A stretch of 64,000 nt of DNA from Bacteroides timonensis (GCF_000513195.1 NZ_CBVI010000008.1:62001-126000), one strand, 5' to 3'. Counted from the stretch's first letter, positions 28,128 to 37,567 are shown. Numbers and translations: made by a program. The notes: generated by a model from the letters alone, not told the origin.

Positions 28128-28775
28128 ATGATACGGAATAAATACATCTTATGTTTTATATTTCTGTTATTTGCAGCCACTTCGTTTGCTCAGAGCAGAT
28201 ATGCTCTTTCATTTTCCGATTACATGGATGGAAAGTTCACTGCATTGGAGAATCTTGCTATTAAATCCAGGTCCCAGAGCAAGAGATTCTGGAATGGAGG
28301 CGCCGATTTTAAACCGAAGACGGGTGATAAAAAGACAGATAAGCTATTGAAGAAAGAGGTAAAGTATATCATACATCAGGATACCTTGTATGTAAACTGT
28401 CGGCAATTAAGATATGAGGGATGCAGGTTTGGCAGTTGGTATGCACCCGGTTTCCGCTTTGGTACAAACAAGATTTGTTTTATCGGTACTAAGATTGGCA
28501 AAAAGCAGATAAGTGAGGCTGTTGCGGGGGGTATGCTCTTCGGTGCCATAGGAGGGGCTATCGTAGCGTCTAAGCAACTGAAAAACAAAGTTTGTTATTT
28601 GATAGAGTCTGATAGCAAGAAAGTGAAACTCATCACTAAAAACAATATGAGAACTATTTTGCTGAATTATCCTGAGTATTCGCAGGAATATAACGCTTTG
28701 CCCGAAGAAAAGAAAGAGTCGGCAATTATAGTTATAGAGTATCTTATCAAAGCGGGATTATTAATGAGATATTAG
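28128..28775 (+). CDS. Exported protein of unknown function (DUF6563-like)
   Basis: 215 aa with a signal peptide (about 1-22, ending TSFAQ). The body contains a short hydrophobic Gly/Ala stretch (AVAGGMLFGAIGGAIVAS, about 126-143) that could be a membrane-associating loop, flanked by KKGKQIS-like basic residues. The C-terminus is helical. The resemblance to DUF6563 proteins is from memory and weak. It lies between two beta-barrel genes downstream of Rhs locus 1, so it may be an envelope accessory of the locus or a bystander. Confidence 0.65.
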   Translation: MIRNKYILCFIFLLFAATSFAQSRYALSFSDYMDGKFTALENLAIKSRSQSKRFWNGGADFKPKTGDKKTDKLLKKEVKYIIHQDTLYVNCRQLRYEGCRFGSWYAPGFRFGTNKICFIGTKIGKKQISEAVAGGMLFGAIGGAIVASKQLKNKVCYLIESDSKKVKLITKNNMRTILLNYPEYSQEYNALPEEKKESAIIVIEYLIKAGLLMRY

Positions 28776-28788
28776 AAAAATCTATAAA

Positions 28789-29439
28789 ATGAAAGTCATG
28801 AAGTATGTGTTATTGATGTTTGGCTTATGCTGCCTGAATGTCAGTGTTTGGGGGCAAGAAAAGAGTGTAGTTCTCACGATGGAAGATGTGGTTGGGATGC
28901 AGGAAGCACAAAAAGAGCAGGAGAAGAGGATAAGAGTACCGAGAAACACGTTTATTGTGAATTTCGGCTATGGATGGATAACGAGTGAGGTGGTGATGCG
29001 CTCGGGATCTTACAAGTGGAAAGGAGGGGGAGAGTATAAAGTAGCGTATAACTGGGTCGGTGACGGCGGATATGGATTTGGAGTGGAATGTGAGGCTATT
29101 ACTACTGATTTCCCGGAGGAACTTGTGACGTTGGGTTATGTGGCTCCTGTCTTTGTCTATTGCCAGAAGCTGGGTGAAAGGTGGATGGTCAGGGGAACTG
29201 CGAGTATCGGATATACCTGGAACGGTGCGGGCAATGACCGGTTCTCAGGGGTAGCGGCAGAGCTCAATTGGGGAGTGGAATATATGTTGAATAAAGTAAT
29301 AGGACTGGGGCTGGGTGCGCGATGGTGGCGGGCATCTATCTCCCGTCCTGATGGCATTTACTCAGGTATGATTGTGATTAATGACCGTCATGGAGTAAAT
29401 CGTTTGGGAATTCAAGGCGGACTGAGATGTTACTTTTAA
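28789..29439 (+). CDS. Small outer-membrane beta-barrel protein
   Basis: A 216-aa protein with a signal peptide (about 1-24, ending VWGQ), a short acidic/charged linker, then an eight-strand-like barrel: FIVNFGYGWI, EYKVAYNWVG, YGFGVECEAI, WMVRGTASIGYTW, AELNWGVEYML, VIGLGLGARWW. The terminal strand is RLGIQGGLRCYF. A second ATG at 28798 could also serve as start. It occupies the same place in locus 1 as the broken barrel gene 36841-37567 does in locus 2, and both share the barrel layout with EYxLxxVIGL. That repeat association suggests a link to the Rhs system. Confidence 0.75.
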   Translation: MKVMKYVLLMFGLCCLNVSVWGQEKSVVLTMEDVVGMQEAQKEQEKRIRVPRNTFIVNFGYGWITSEVVMRSGSYKWKGGGEYKVAYNWVGDGGYGFGVECEAITTDFPEELVTLGYVAPVFVYCQKLGERWMVRGTASIGYTWNGAGNDRFSGVAAELNWGVEYMLNKVIGLGLGARWWRASISRPDGIYSGMIVINDRHGVNRLGIQGGLRCYF

Positions 29440-29482
29440 ATCGTTTTCTATAATCGGTGGTTATGTCTTTTTAACCAATCAG

Positions 29483-29552
29483 ATCTTACAGTTCTTTCAG
29501 CCGGAAAGCCGATGAATAGGGCAGTTGACGGAGGCTGGAAGAACTGTAAGAT
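29483..29552. repeat. Long inverted repeat between the two Rhs loci
   Basis: Arms of 20 bp (29483-29502 and 29533-29552) with one mismatch flank a 30-base spacer. In RNA this would be a strong hairpin; a partial U-rich stretch (ACTTTTCTT) follows some bases later. It could be the terminator of locus 1 or a small repeat element. Confidence 0.65.
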
Positions 29553-29583
29553 GCAAAACAACTTTTCTTGCTGAAGTAGGTTT

Positions 29584-29663
29584 GTTACCACTGTTACCAT
29601 ATAATATTTTGTTTTTATGTGAAAGTTGTGGTTATTTGAAGCGTCAATAAAATCTTATATCAC
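29584..29663 (+). promoter_or_regulatory. Leader of Rhs locus 2 (copy of the locus 1 leader)
   Basis: GTTACCA direct repeat (29584-29590, 29593-29599), then ATAATATTTTGTTTTTA and TGAAAGTTGTG, up to the ATG at 29664. It is nearly the same as 17373-17456, which is strong evidence that the two loci arose by duplication and keep a common control region. Confidence 0.55.
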
Positions 29664-30146
29664 ATGAAAACAACATTTCTACTTTTAAGAATTCAAACAT
29701 CTAAACGGATAGTTGCCATATTTCTGCTATTCGCGGTTTTATCTATGTGGGATGCTGCTGATGCATACGCCCAAAACAAAATCAAATATACCAATGACAG
29801 TGCCGGTAATCGGTTGACTCGCCAAAAGGAGATTGTGGTTCAGACAAGGGGAGTCTTGAGCGATGATGAAGGAGAGCCTTCCACATATGAAGAAAAACTT
29901 TCGGAAACTAAAGTGACAATTTATCCCAATCCTACCCGTGGTATACTCAAAATTGATATTTCAGGAGTTGAGAAGTTTGAGAATGCCCGGATATCTCTCT
30001 ATGATCTTACCGGGACATTGCTGCGAGAATGGGGCAGTATATCTCAGTCCAATATGGTAGATATATCTGATCGAACTCCGGGGATGTATATCATGCAGAT
30101 AGTCTATAATGGCAATACCAGCAGTTGGAAAATAGTTAAAGAATAG
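29664..30146 (+). CDS. Small exported YD/T9SS-CTD protein, paralogue with a fused N-terminus
   Basis: A 160-aa paralogue of 17858-18319. From about residue 40 on, the two agree closely: a YD-like motif (here KYTNDSAGNRLTRQ, with the Tyr-Asp changed to Asn-Asp), an acidic linker, and the sorting-type tail TIYPNPTRGILKIDI, ISLYDLTGTLL, TPGMYIMQI and SWKIVKE. The first residues, MKTTFLLL, instead match the start of the DUF3244-like gene of locus 1. A deletion has therefore joined the leader and first codons of that gene to the YD-CTD gene. The hydrophobic signal segment (IVAIFLLFAVLSMW) is kept. The Rhs gene begins 26 bases downstream. Confidence 0.8.
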   Translation: MKTTFLLLRIQTSKRIVAIFLLFAVLSMWDAADAYAQNKIKYTNDSAGNRLTRQKEIVVQTRGVLSDDEGEPSTYEEKLSETKVTIYPNPTRGILKIDISGVEKFENARISLYDLTGTLLREWGSISQSNMVDISDRTPGMYIMQIVYNGNTSSWKIVKE

Positions 30147-30172
30147 AAATGACCTAAAGCTAATACTCTGTT

Positions 30173-33100
30173 ATGAAAAGAAATATATTTTTTATTTTAG
30201 TACTGCTATACTCCTTGTCAGGATATACCCAGATTTCAGTAGATCGGGACTCTCTTGTTATAGATTTATCAAAAGATAAATTTATGGAAGAGGCCGATGC
30301 GGACGGGTTGTATCAAGTAGTGACAGAAGTCAATGAGTTGTCGTCGGAAGATAGTGATGTCCGAAGTAAAGTTCTTCCGTTAGACGCCCCTCTCTTGAAC
30401 CCCCCGTTGAAACCATTAGATCCGTTAGATCCATTAGAACCGTTAGATCCTCTTTTGCCAGCGCCTCCATCCCTGCCCGAATTGCCAAGCACGGTAGAAA
30501 TAGACCGGGCAAAAGCAGTAGGTGAAATTCCTATTCAATCGAGAATAGAAAATGGCTCACTCACATACAGTGTACCTATTGAAATATATGGAGGGAAAAA
30601 CGGACACCAACCCGCTCTTGCCTTATCTTATAATAGTCTGATGGGGAATAGTATTGCCGGATACGGGTGGTGTATAGGAGGATTATCCTATATATCTATT
30701 TGTAATTCAAATTATTATTATGATGGAAGTAATGCAAAACCGGCTAGTTTAGATAAGAATTCTGCCTATTCATTAGATGGGAGTCGGCTTATTATGATAT
30801 CCGAAACGTCTTCTCAAATCGATTATCAGACAGAGCACGGCAATGTGAAAGTTACATTTTATGCACCATCAGGAAAATATTATTTTGATGTTTGGTATCC
30901 GGATGGAAAGAAAGTAACTTTTGGATATCCCACCAATACATCGGCACAAATTACTTACCCGATTACTAAAAGTGTAGATGCATTCGGAGGGTATATTGAT
31001 TTTACTTATCTGTTGGATAATAACGTCTATTATGTCACCGAGATCAAATATGGGAGTAATTCCACTCAATATGGTGCTGTAAAGTTTACCTATCAGACAA
31101 GAAGCGATGTTCAATCTTCTTATATAGCAGGGCGGCTGATGAAGGATAGTAAGTTATTGTCGAAGATAGATACATATTATCAATCATCAATGCTTCTTAG
31201 TACTTATACGCTGAGTTATGACACAAGTATATATAGTTTCTTGTCTAAAATCAGTCTTAAATCGAATGGCAAAGAAGTTAATCCGCTGATGTTCTATTAT
31301 GGAGGTGAGTCTGACGAAAGTCGTTTCCAGACAAGCACGGCTTTTCTTGAAACTTATTTTGCTAACAGTAAGGCTCCTGATCTTATCCTGCATAAGGGTA
31401 AGTTTAATTCTCTTACTCGGAGTGAGGGACTCGTTGCCTATCCTAATTTTGAATCTTATGGTATAACCGCTTATGATAAAAAAGGAAATTATCAGTATGG
31501 AAGTAAATATGATCCTGCACAGAATCTGTTGGTTTATAAGAATCTCGGAGATTACCTCTGTTCACCGGTAAAGATTCAGGCAGGTAATGGATTCCAGAAA
31601 TTATATCCTGTTGATATAGATGGCGATGGAAATGATGAACTGGTTAGAATTAATTATTGGTTGCATGATCAGAACAGTGCCAAAGTAGATATTACTACTT
31701 ATGATAAGAATATGACAGCCCGGAATGCATCCTTCCTATTAGAAGGAACTTTTGCAGAAGGTAGCAGACAAAGTGCTGTTCCCAGATTATTCATTACCGG
31801 AGATTTCAATGGAGATGGAAAGATGGAACTGGTTGCCGTTTCGGGCAACAAACTTCCGAAGGGAGAAACCAGGACATGGTCAAGAACCACTATGTTTAAT
31901 CTGGAATTGAGGACTAAGATATATGATCAAACTCCATTCTTATTTGATTATTTTAAAGATGCGCTTTTTGCTGTCGACTATAACGGGGACGGGAGAACGG
32001 ACATTTGCCTCATAAACGGAAGTGGAACTTATATTTACTCATATCAGGGAGGTACTTTTGTGCAGATTGCATATACAAGTGGTATCAGGAATACGGATAT
32101 ATCAAGTAGTTCAAAAAGAGAATTACTGGTTGAGGATATTAATGGTGACGGACTTACGGATTTTCTTTTAGGTCCTAAAAGGAATGATTACTGGATTGAA
32201 ATGAAAAAACGTCCTTGCGGTGAATGTAGTGGCTGTAGAGGTGAGATTATTGATGATCCGATAATAAGGGATCCTTTTCTTCCTGATAATAGTGGTAAGG
32301 TTGATATCAATAAGCCTCTTGAACTGACCACTCCGTGTATTAGACCCATTTCTTATCCGGTAACTCATTATAATAGTACATATAAAACCTGGACTGCTTT
32401 GTTGGCAACCGGCAGTGGATTTGTAAGCAGCACATTTGAGTTTTTATCTAATTCCGATACCAATTATCAGTTTCTGTTTCATGATCTGAATGGTGATAAA
32501 CTTCCCGATTTAGCTGTAAAATCCGGAACTCAAATCAGTGTACATCTGAACCAGAACGGTAAACTGAATACTATGGCCGAATCTGCAAAGGTGACTGTAG
32601 ATTCTGAATCTCATTTTATAACAGGAACTATAGGAGATGGTTATAGTTGCAGGACCAGCCAATTGCTAAGTATTAAAGATGCCACTGTCACTCCAATTTC
32701 CTTTACACGTAATGATGCCCGGGGAAGAATGCTGACCGGCATGATTAACAGTTATGGAGTGATTGAGAAATTTGATTATGAAAATCTTACTAATGGCAGT
32801 ATGTATTGGACGACATCTGACTATAGTGTGGGTTTCCCATATAATAAGCTGTATATAGACGTTAATATGGTGAGTAATGCATACTCTATTTATAATGGTA
32901 AATATATATCTTCTGTATCGTATTATTATAATGATGCTGTTGCGCATCGTCAAGGATTAGGCTTCTGTGGGTTCAGGAAAATTAGGATATATGACAATAA
33001 CAGGGGAATTCAGACTGAACAGACTTTTGATCCCTTGAAGTTCGGGTTCATTACTCAAGTGGTTACTCCAACCGTGGAATCGTCTTATAGCTATCATATG

Positions 33101-36100
33101 GTTACCTTGTCAAATAAGCTAATCAGGATGTTTTCGAGCAGCAAGGTAGAAAAAGATAAGTTGAAAAACGTGACAGTAAATTCCAGTTGTGTCTATGATG
33201 TTTATAGTAATGTAACGAAAGAAACATCTGTTTACAGCGATGGTCTCACGATAACAACTGATAAGTCTTATCATAACATAGACAATAGCACGACTTATAG
33301 AATAGGGCTGTTATATGATCAGGTAACCACTAAAACAAAAGATGGTTTAACATGGGTCGGCAGAAATTACATACCTGTATTTGATAATAATCAGCTTCCG
33401 ATTGTTACAGTGAATTATGTAAACGGGAAATCAGCCTCTCAAGTCAATCGTTCATATAAAGATGGGCTGGTTACTCAGGAATTTCTGACAGAGTATGGAG
33501 CTGCTACTACCTTAAAAACGCTGTATGAATACGATTCTTATGGGAGGGTCATAAAGAAAACGGCTCCTTTGAATCTTGTGAGTACGTATGCGTACAATCC
33601 GAAGGGATTACTTTACTCTGTAAAAAATCATAAAGAACAGGAAACCACGTTCGAATATGATGATTGGGGTAGAAAAGTAAAAACTGTTTCTCCGGATGGT
33701 TCTGTAGAAACTACTTCATATTCTTGGGCTACGGCTCCGGCTTCAGCTTTAAGGCTTACTACCGTTTCTGCTACAGGCGCTCCGACTTCCCGGACTTATT
33801 ATGATGCTTTAGGGAGGGAAGTAAGAAGTGGAAAACAACGCTTTGACGGGAATTATATTTATACCGATAATGTGTATGACGAGAGAGGGAGGTTGGCTAA
33901 AGTTTCCGTGCCGTTCAAGGGAGCCACTCCTGCGCAATGGAATACATATACTTATGATTCTAATGATAGGATCATATCATTAAAATATGCATCCGGTAAG
34001 GAGGACACTTTTTCATACTCTAATACAAGCGTAACTTCGGTGGTAGATGGTGTTTCAAAAACAGAAAAACAGGATGCTTCCGGAAATATAATATCAGTTA
34101 CCGACCCCGCAGGTACCACTGCTTATAATTATAGACCAGACGGCCAGATGAATAGCGTAATTGCTCCGGGACAGATTACAACTACATTCGGGTATGATGA
34201 TTTTGGCAGACGAATTACGATGAATGACCCAAGTTTCGGACTAATCGAATACGGTTATGACGCTATGGGGAATGGAGTTCTGGAAACTGATGCCAATGGA
34301 AATACTACGAAGAAAACTTATGATAATTTTCATCGTTTAACAAAAAAGGAGGTTGCCGGACAGACAATAAACTACAGCTATAATGCTGACAATCTCATAG
34401 AATCTGAGGTAAGTTCAAACGGGACGTCTAAAACCTATACTTATGATGCTTTGATGAGGCTGAGGACTATGAAAGAAACGAATGTGGATGGAAAATGGCT
34501 CGAAAAAACATTTACTTACACGAGTGGGCGTATATCAGGCTTGGCGTATGCTTCTAATGTCGGCAGTATTGTGACTGAAAACTATACATATTCCTATGGT
34601 AATCTTTCGGAAGTGAAACTTAATAACTCGACATCTATCTGGAAGTTAACTGCTGAAAACTCATTAGGATTAACGACCGGTGTAAGCACAGGCATTCTGA
34701 CCCGTACATATTCTTATGATGCAAACGGGATTCCAACGGGTAGAGTAGTTAAAAACGGTTCTACTGTTATTCAGAATTCCGGATATAATTTTAATGCTAA
34801 GACGGGTAATCTGAATTGGAGAAAAGACAATGTGAGGAACATTCAGGAGAGCTTTGGTTATGATAATCTGAACAGATTAACAAGCTTTGCCGGAAAAACG
34901 GCTGCTTATAGTAACAATGGAAATATAACCAATATATCTAATGTAGGAGCTTTTGTGTATAATGATGAGAAACCTTATGCAATAGCTTCGATTACTCCTT
35001 ATGGTACGGAAGTTCCACTTCGGGAACAACAGATTACCTATAATGCTTTAAGAAGACCGGAGACTATTACTGAAAATGGTTATGTAGCAACATTTACATA
35101 TAATGGGGAAGGTAATAGGGCCAAAATGAATCTGAAGAAGAACAATCAAGTTCAACTCAATAAATATTATTGGGGAAATCAATATGAATTCGAGACAGGA
35201 GTTGCGGGTTCAAAAGAAATTCTGTACCTTGGCGGCGATGCATATTCAGCGGCAGCAGTGTATGTGAAAGAAGGTTCAGGGGCTTGGGCTGTTTACTATC
35301 TATGCAAAGATTATCTGGGCAGTATAACTCATATCGTTAATTCTTCGGGTGGGCTGAAGCAGGAGTTAAGTTATGATGCATGGGGGAGGTTGAGGAATCC
35401 TGCTAACCAAGCTTTATATGCGGTTGGCACAGAACCTACGTTATTCTTGGGCAGAGGTTATACTGGGCATGAGCATCTGACTGCTTTTGGTTTGATTAAT
35501 ATGAACGCAAGGCTTTATGATCCGGTTATAGGCAGATTCCTGTCTCCTGATCCGCAGTTGCAAGATCCATATTTGAGCCAGAATTATAATAGGTATTCTT
35601 ATTGCTTGAATAATCCATTAAGGTATATTGATGAAGATGGAGAGTTCTTCTTTTCAATATTTGCAGGTTTTTGGAAAGCTATTTTCCAAAAGAAAAATAT
35701 TATAAAAACAATATGGAGTACTTTCAAAAATGAGGTAAAGATATATGGAGGTTTATTTACGGCAGATAAACATAAGAGCTTTTGGGGACAATCCTGGGAA
35801 TTGTTAAGCCGTTTTACTTGGCAACTTCCGCAAACAATTGTAGGCGAGGCTTATTCGATAGGTCGTAATTGGGGTGGTCAGGTGGATGATGTCGGGTATC
35901 GAGGTGGGGCTACTTTTGTAGTAAATGAAGGATCTTCTAAAAAAAATGGCGTGACTTTGGGAAGTTATATCAACATCAATGATAAAGGCACTATGCCTAG
36001 AGATAAAGATGGGAAATTTGCTCCCGATAAAGATCAGCTTTATATGCATGAATATGGACATTACCTACAAAGCCAAGAATACGGGTGGGGTTATATGATC

Positions 36101-36301
36101 AGTGTGGGTGCTCGCAGTCTTTTAAGTATAATCAAATCAAAGGATATACCTGGTAAAGAATATGATACACATTCTCTAAAATGGTATGAGATGGATGCAA
36201 GCAGAAGAGGAAAAGAATATTTCCAAAAATATTATGATGTGCCATGGGATGAAGATAAAACCCCAACTTACACACCGGCAAGTACTAACTTAAAATACTA
36301 A
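30173..36301 (+). CDS. Giant SpvB/YD-repeat Rhs polymorphic toxin 2 with metallopeptidase-like tip
   Basis: A 2042-aa exported Rhs protein. After a signal peptide (about 1-21) there is an acidic region and a Pro-rich stretch of PLDPL-type repeats (about 75-105). There are no PPC-like repeats, unlike its paralogue. The SpvB-like domain is at about 118-180, FG-GAP-like repeats (DIDGDGNDEL, GDFNGDGKMEL, DINGDGLTDF) at about 480-670, and YD repeats at about 1110-1680. The Rhs core ends with DYLGSITHIV and GRFLSPDP (about 1712-1795). A Cys-rich patch (CGECSGCRG) sits near 683. The variable tip (about 1820-2042) carries MHEYGHYLQSQEYG, an HExxH zinc motif at His1959-His1963, so a metallopeptidase toxin is likely. 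The lipoprotein encoded 6 bases downstream should be its immunity. Confidence 0.9.
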   Translation: MKRNIFFILVLLYSLSGYTQISVDRDSLVIDLSKDKFMEEADADGLYQVVTEVNELSSEDSDVRSKVLPLDAPLLNPPLKPLDPLDPLEPLDPLLPAPPSLPELPSTVEIDRAKAVGEIPIQSRIENGSLTYSVPIEIYGGKNGHQPALALSYNSLMGNSIAGYGWCIGGLSYISICNSNYYYDGSNAKPASLDKNSAYSLDGSRLIMISETSSQIDYQTEHGNVKVTFYAPSGKYYFDVWYPDGKKVTFGYPTNTSAQITYPITKSVDAFGGYIDFTYLLDNNVYYVTEIKYGSNSTQYGAVKFTYQTRSDVQSSYIAGRLMKDSKLLSKIDTYYQSSMLLSTYTLSYDTSIYSFLSKISLKSNGKEVNPLMFYYGGESDESRFQTSTAFLETYFANSKAPDLILHKGKFNSLTRSEGLVAYPNFESYGITAYDKKGNYQYGSKYDPAQNLLVYKNLGDYLCSPVKIQAGNGFQKLYPVDIDGDGNDELVRINYWLHDQNSAKVDITTYDKNMTARNASFLLEGTFAEGSRQSAVPRLFITGDFNGDGKMELVAVSGNKLPKGETRTWSRTTMFNLELRTKIYDQTPFLFDYFKDALFAVDYNGDGRTDICLINGSGTYIYSYQGGTFVQIAYTSGIRNTDISSSSKRELLVEDINGDGLTDFLLGPKRNDYWIEMKKRPCGECSGCRGEIIDDPIIRDPFLPDNSGKVDINKPLELTTPCIRPISYPVTHYNSTYKTWTALLATGSGFVSSTFEFLSNSDTNYQFLFHDLNGDKLPDLAVKSGTQISVHLNQNGKLNTMAESAKVTVDSESHFITGTIGDGYSCRTSQLLSIKDATVTPISFTRNDARGRMLTGMINSYGVIEKFDYENLTNGSMYWTTSDYSVGFPYNKLYIDVNMVSNAYSIYNGKYISSVSYYYNDAVAHRQGLGFCGFRKIRIYDNNRGIQTEQTFDPLKFGFITQVVTPTVESSYSYHMVTLSNKLIRMFSSSKVEKDKLKNVTVNSSCVYDVYSNVTKETSVYSDGLTITTDKSYHNIDNSTTYRIGLLYDQVTTKTKDGLTWVGRNYIPVFDNNQLPIVTVNYVNGKSASQVNRSYKDGLVTQEFLTEYGAATTLKTLYEYDSYGRVIKKTAPLNLVSTYAYNPKGLLYSVKNHKEQETTFEYDDWGRKVKTVSPDGSVETTSYSWATAPASALRLTTVSATGAPTSRTYYDALGREVRSGKQRFDGNYIYTDNVYDERGRLAKVSVPFKGATPAQWNTYTYDSNDRIISLKYASGKEDTFSYSNTSVTSVVDGVSKTEKQDASGNIISVTDPAGTTAYNYRPDGQMNSVIAPGQITTTFGYDDFGRRITMNDPSFGLIEYGYDAMGNGVLETDANGNTTKKTYDNFHRLTKKEVAGQTINYSYNADNLIESEVSSNGTSKTYTYDALMRLRTMKETNVDGKWLEKTFTYTSGRISGLAYASNVGSIVTENYTYSYGNLSEVKLNNSTSIWKLTAENSLGLTTGVSTGILTRTYSYDANGIPTGRVVKNGSTVIQNSGYNFNAKTGNLNWRKDNVRNIQESFGYDNLNRLTSFAGKTAAYSNNGNITNISNVGAFVYNDEKPYAIASITPYGTEVPLREQQITYNALRRPETITENGYVATFTYNGEGNRAKMNLKKNNQVQLNKYYWGNQYEFETGVAGSKEILYLGGDAYSAAAVYVKEGSGAWAVYYLCKDYLGSITHIVNSSGGLKQELSYDAWGRLRNPANQALYAVGTEPTLFLGRGYTGHEHLTAFGLINMNARLYDPVIGRFLSPDPQLQDPYLSQNYNRYSYCLNNPLRYIDEDGEFFFSIFAGFWKAIFQKKNIIKTIWSTFKNEVKIYGGLFTADKHKSFWGQSWELLSRFTWQLPQTIVGEAYSIGRNWGGQVDDVGYRGGATFVVNEGSSKKNGVTLGSYININDKGTMPRDKDGKFAPDKDQLYMHEYGHYLQSQEYGWGYMISVGARSLLSIIKSKDIPGKEYDTHSLKWYEMDASRRGKEYFQKYYDVPWDEDKTPTYTPASTNLKY

Positions 36302-36306
36302 ACAGT

Positions 36307-36783
36307 ATGAGAAAGAAAATATTAAAATCTGTATTATGTTTATTGTTATTGGGTTCTTGCGATAGTTGTCTTGAAAAAGGCGAAGCACGGTTATGTTTAG
36401 AAAACGAATCAGCACAGGATATATCTGTATTGTTGGGAGGAGTACAAACTACGGCAGATGCGGATACGATACTTCCGAATATAGATGCTCTTAATCTTCT
36501 TCACAAAATCCCTAAAGGGAAACAACGCGATATGGGCGGGGTAGGGAAAATACCAGATTGGGATGAAATATTTGAGTACTTGGGTATTGATACGATGCGT
36601 ATTTTTATATTAGCTACCGATACAGTAAATATGTATGATTGGAATATAATTCAGAAGAATTATAATATTTTGCAGCGATATGATGTCAGTGTTGAAGATT
36701 TGAGGTACTTAAATGGATGCTTGTACTATCCACCTATTTCCACCATGCGTGATATCAGGATGTGGCCTCCTTATAGTAAGTAG
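36307..36783 (+). CDS. Lipoprotein, candidate immunity to Rhs toxin 2
   Basis: A 158-aa lipoprotein (lipobox LLGSC, Cys at about 18) that starts 6 bases after the rhs2 stop. The C-terminal half has MRIFILATDTVNMYDWNIIQ and LQRYDVSVEDLRYLN, then a YPP motif. I recall this pattern from small lipoproteins common in Bacteroides, without a known role. A periplasm-facing immunity protein fits a peptidase toxin that acts in the envelope. Immunity function is inferred from position. Confidence 0.7.
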   Translation: MRKKILKSVLCLLLLGSCDSCLEKGEARLCLENESAQDISVLLGGVQTTADADTILPNIDALNLLHKIPKGKQRDMGGVGKIPDWDEIFEYLGIDTMRIFILATDTVNMYDWNIIQKNYNILQRYDVSVEDLRYLNGCLYYPPISTMRDIRMWPPYSK

Positions 36784-36840
36784 GATTATCCCTTTTGAAA
36801 GTATCCATAGTAAATGAAATATAAAACTAATACATAAAAT

Positions 36841-37567
36841 ATGAAAAAACAAATCATTCTATTAGCAATCAGTATCCTGGGAGTATTCTCTCTTCATGCT
36901 CAGGAGATAAACAAGAGTTTGACGCAATCCAAAAAGGAAGTAAATTCACAACCACGTAGAGGAACGGACTGGAATAAACAACCTATCGGTTACGTCTTTG
37001 GAGGTGTAGGTAGGGCATATTGTCTCCACAGAAGAGGTTGAGGGGACTTCGTATATGTCCACAGGACTTGATTGGAGAGTAGGCATGTCTCGTTATTACA
37101 ACCGTTGGGGTTGGGGAGTGCTGGTGCAGCAGTTTCGCGCCAAAGAGACAATGTCTCTCACTGACGGTTTTCAAACGATGGAGATGAAAGACGTAGGACG
37201 ATTATTGTATATTGCTCCTCAGTTCACCGGGCGATGGGTTTTAGGGGAGAAGTTAACTATTTACGGTGCAGTAGGATGGGGATGGTTACGTTATAAAGAA
37301 ACCCTTAAAGCAGATGGTTTAGGTAAAATTAATGCTACAGCCAATGCTTTGGGCGGGAACTTTACGGTGGGACTTGAATATCGTTTGAGTTCAGTAATAG
37401 GTTTAAGCGTGGATGCCGGTCTTGTGGGAGGCGAAATCGGAAAACCGAAAGTTGACAATGATGAACTGCAAGCCGCGATGGATGAACTGTATACCGGCAA
37501 AATGGATGCCAGTCGCCTATATGCAACGGTAGGGGCACATATCTATATTTGGAAGAAAAAGAGATAA
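36841..37567 (+). pseudogene. Outer-membrane beta-barrel gene broken by a 4-bp duplication
   Basis: The frame from 36841 encodes a signal peptide (about 1-20, ending LHAQ), a charged linker and the first strand YVFGGVG, then stops early at 37039-37041. The rest of the barrel is in another frame, up to YATVGAHIYIWKKKR at 37567. The break is at a tandem GTAG duplication (37006-37013). Removing one copy restores one continuous frame through GHIVSTEEVEGTSYMSTGLDW. The joined product of about 240 aa is a small barrel similar in layout to 28789-29439. The gene is either recently inactivated or switchable by slippage at the 4-bp repeat. Confidence 0.8.
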
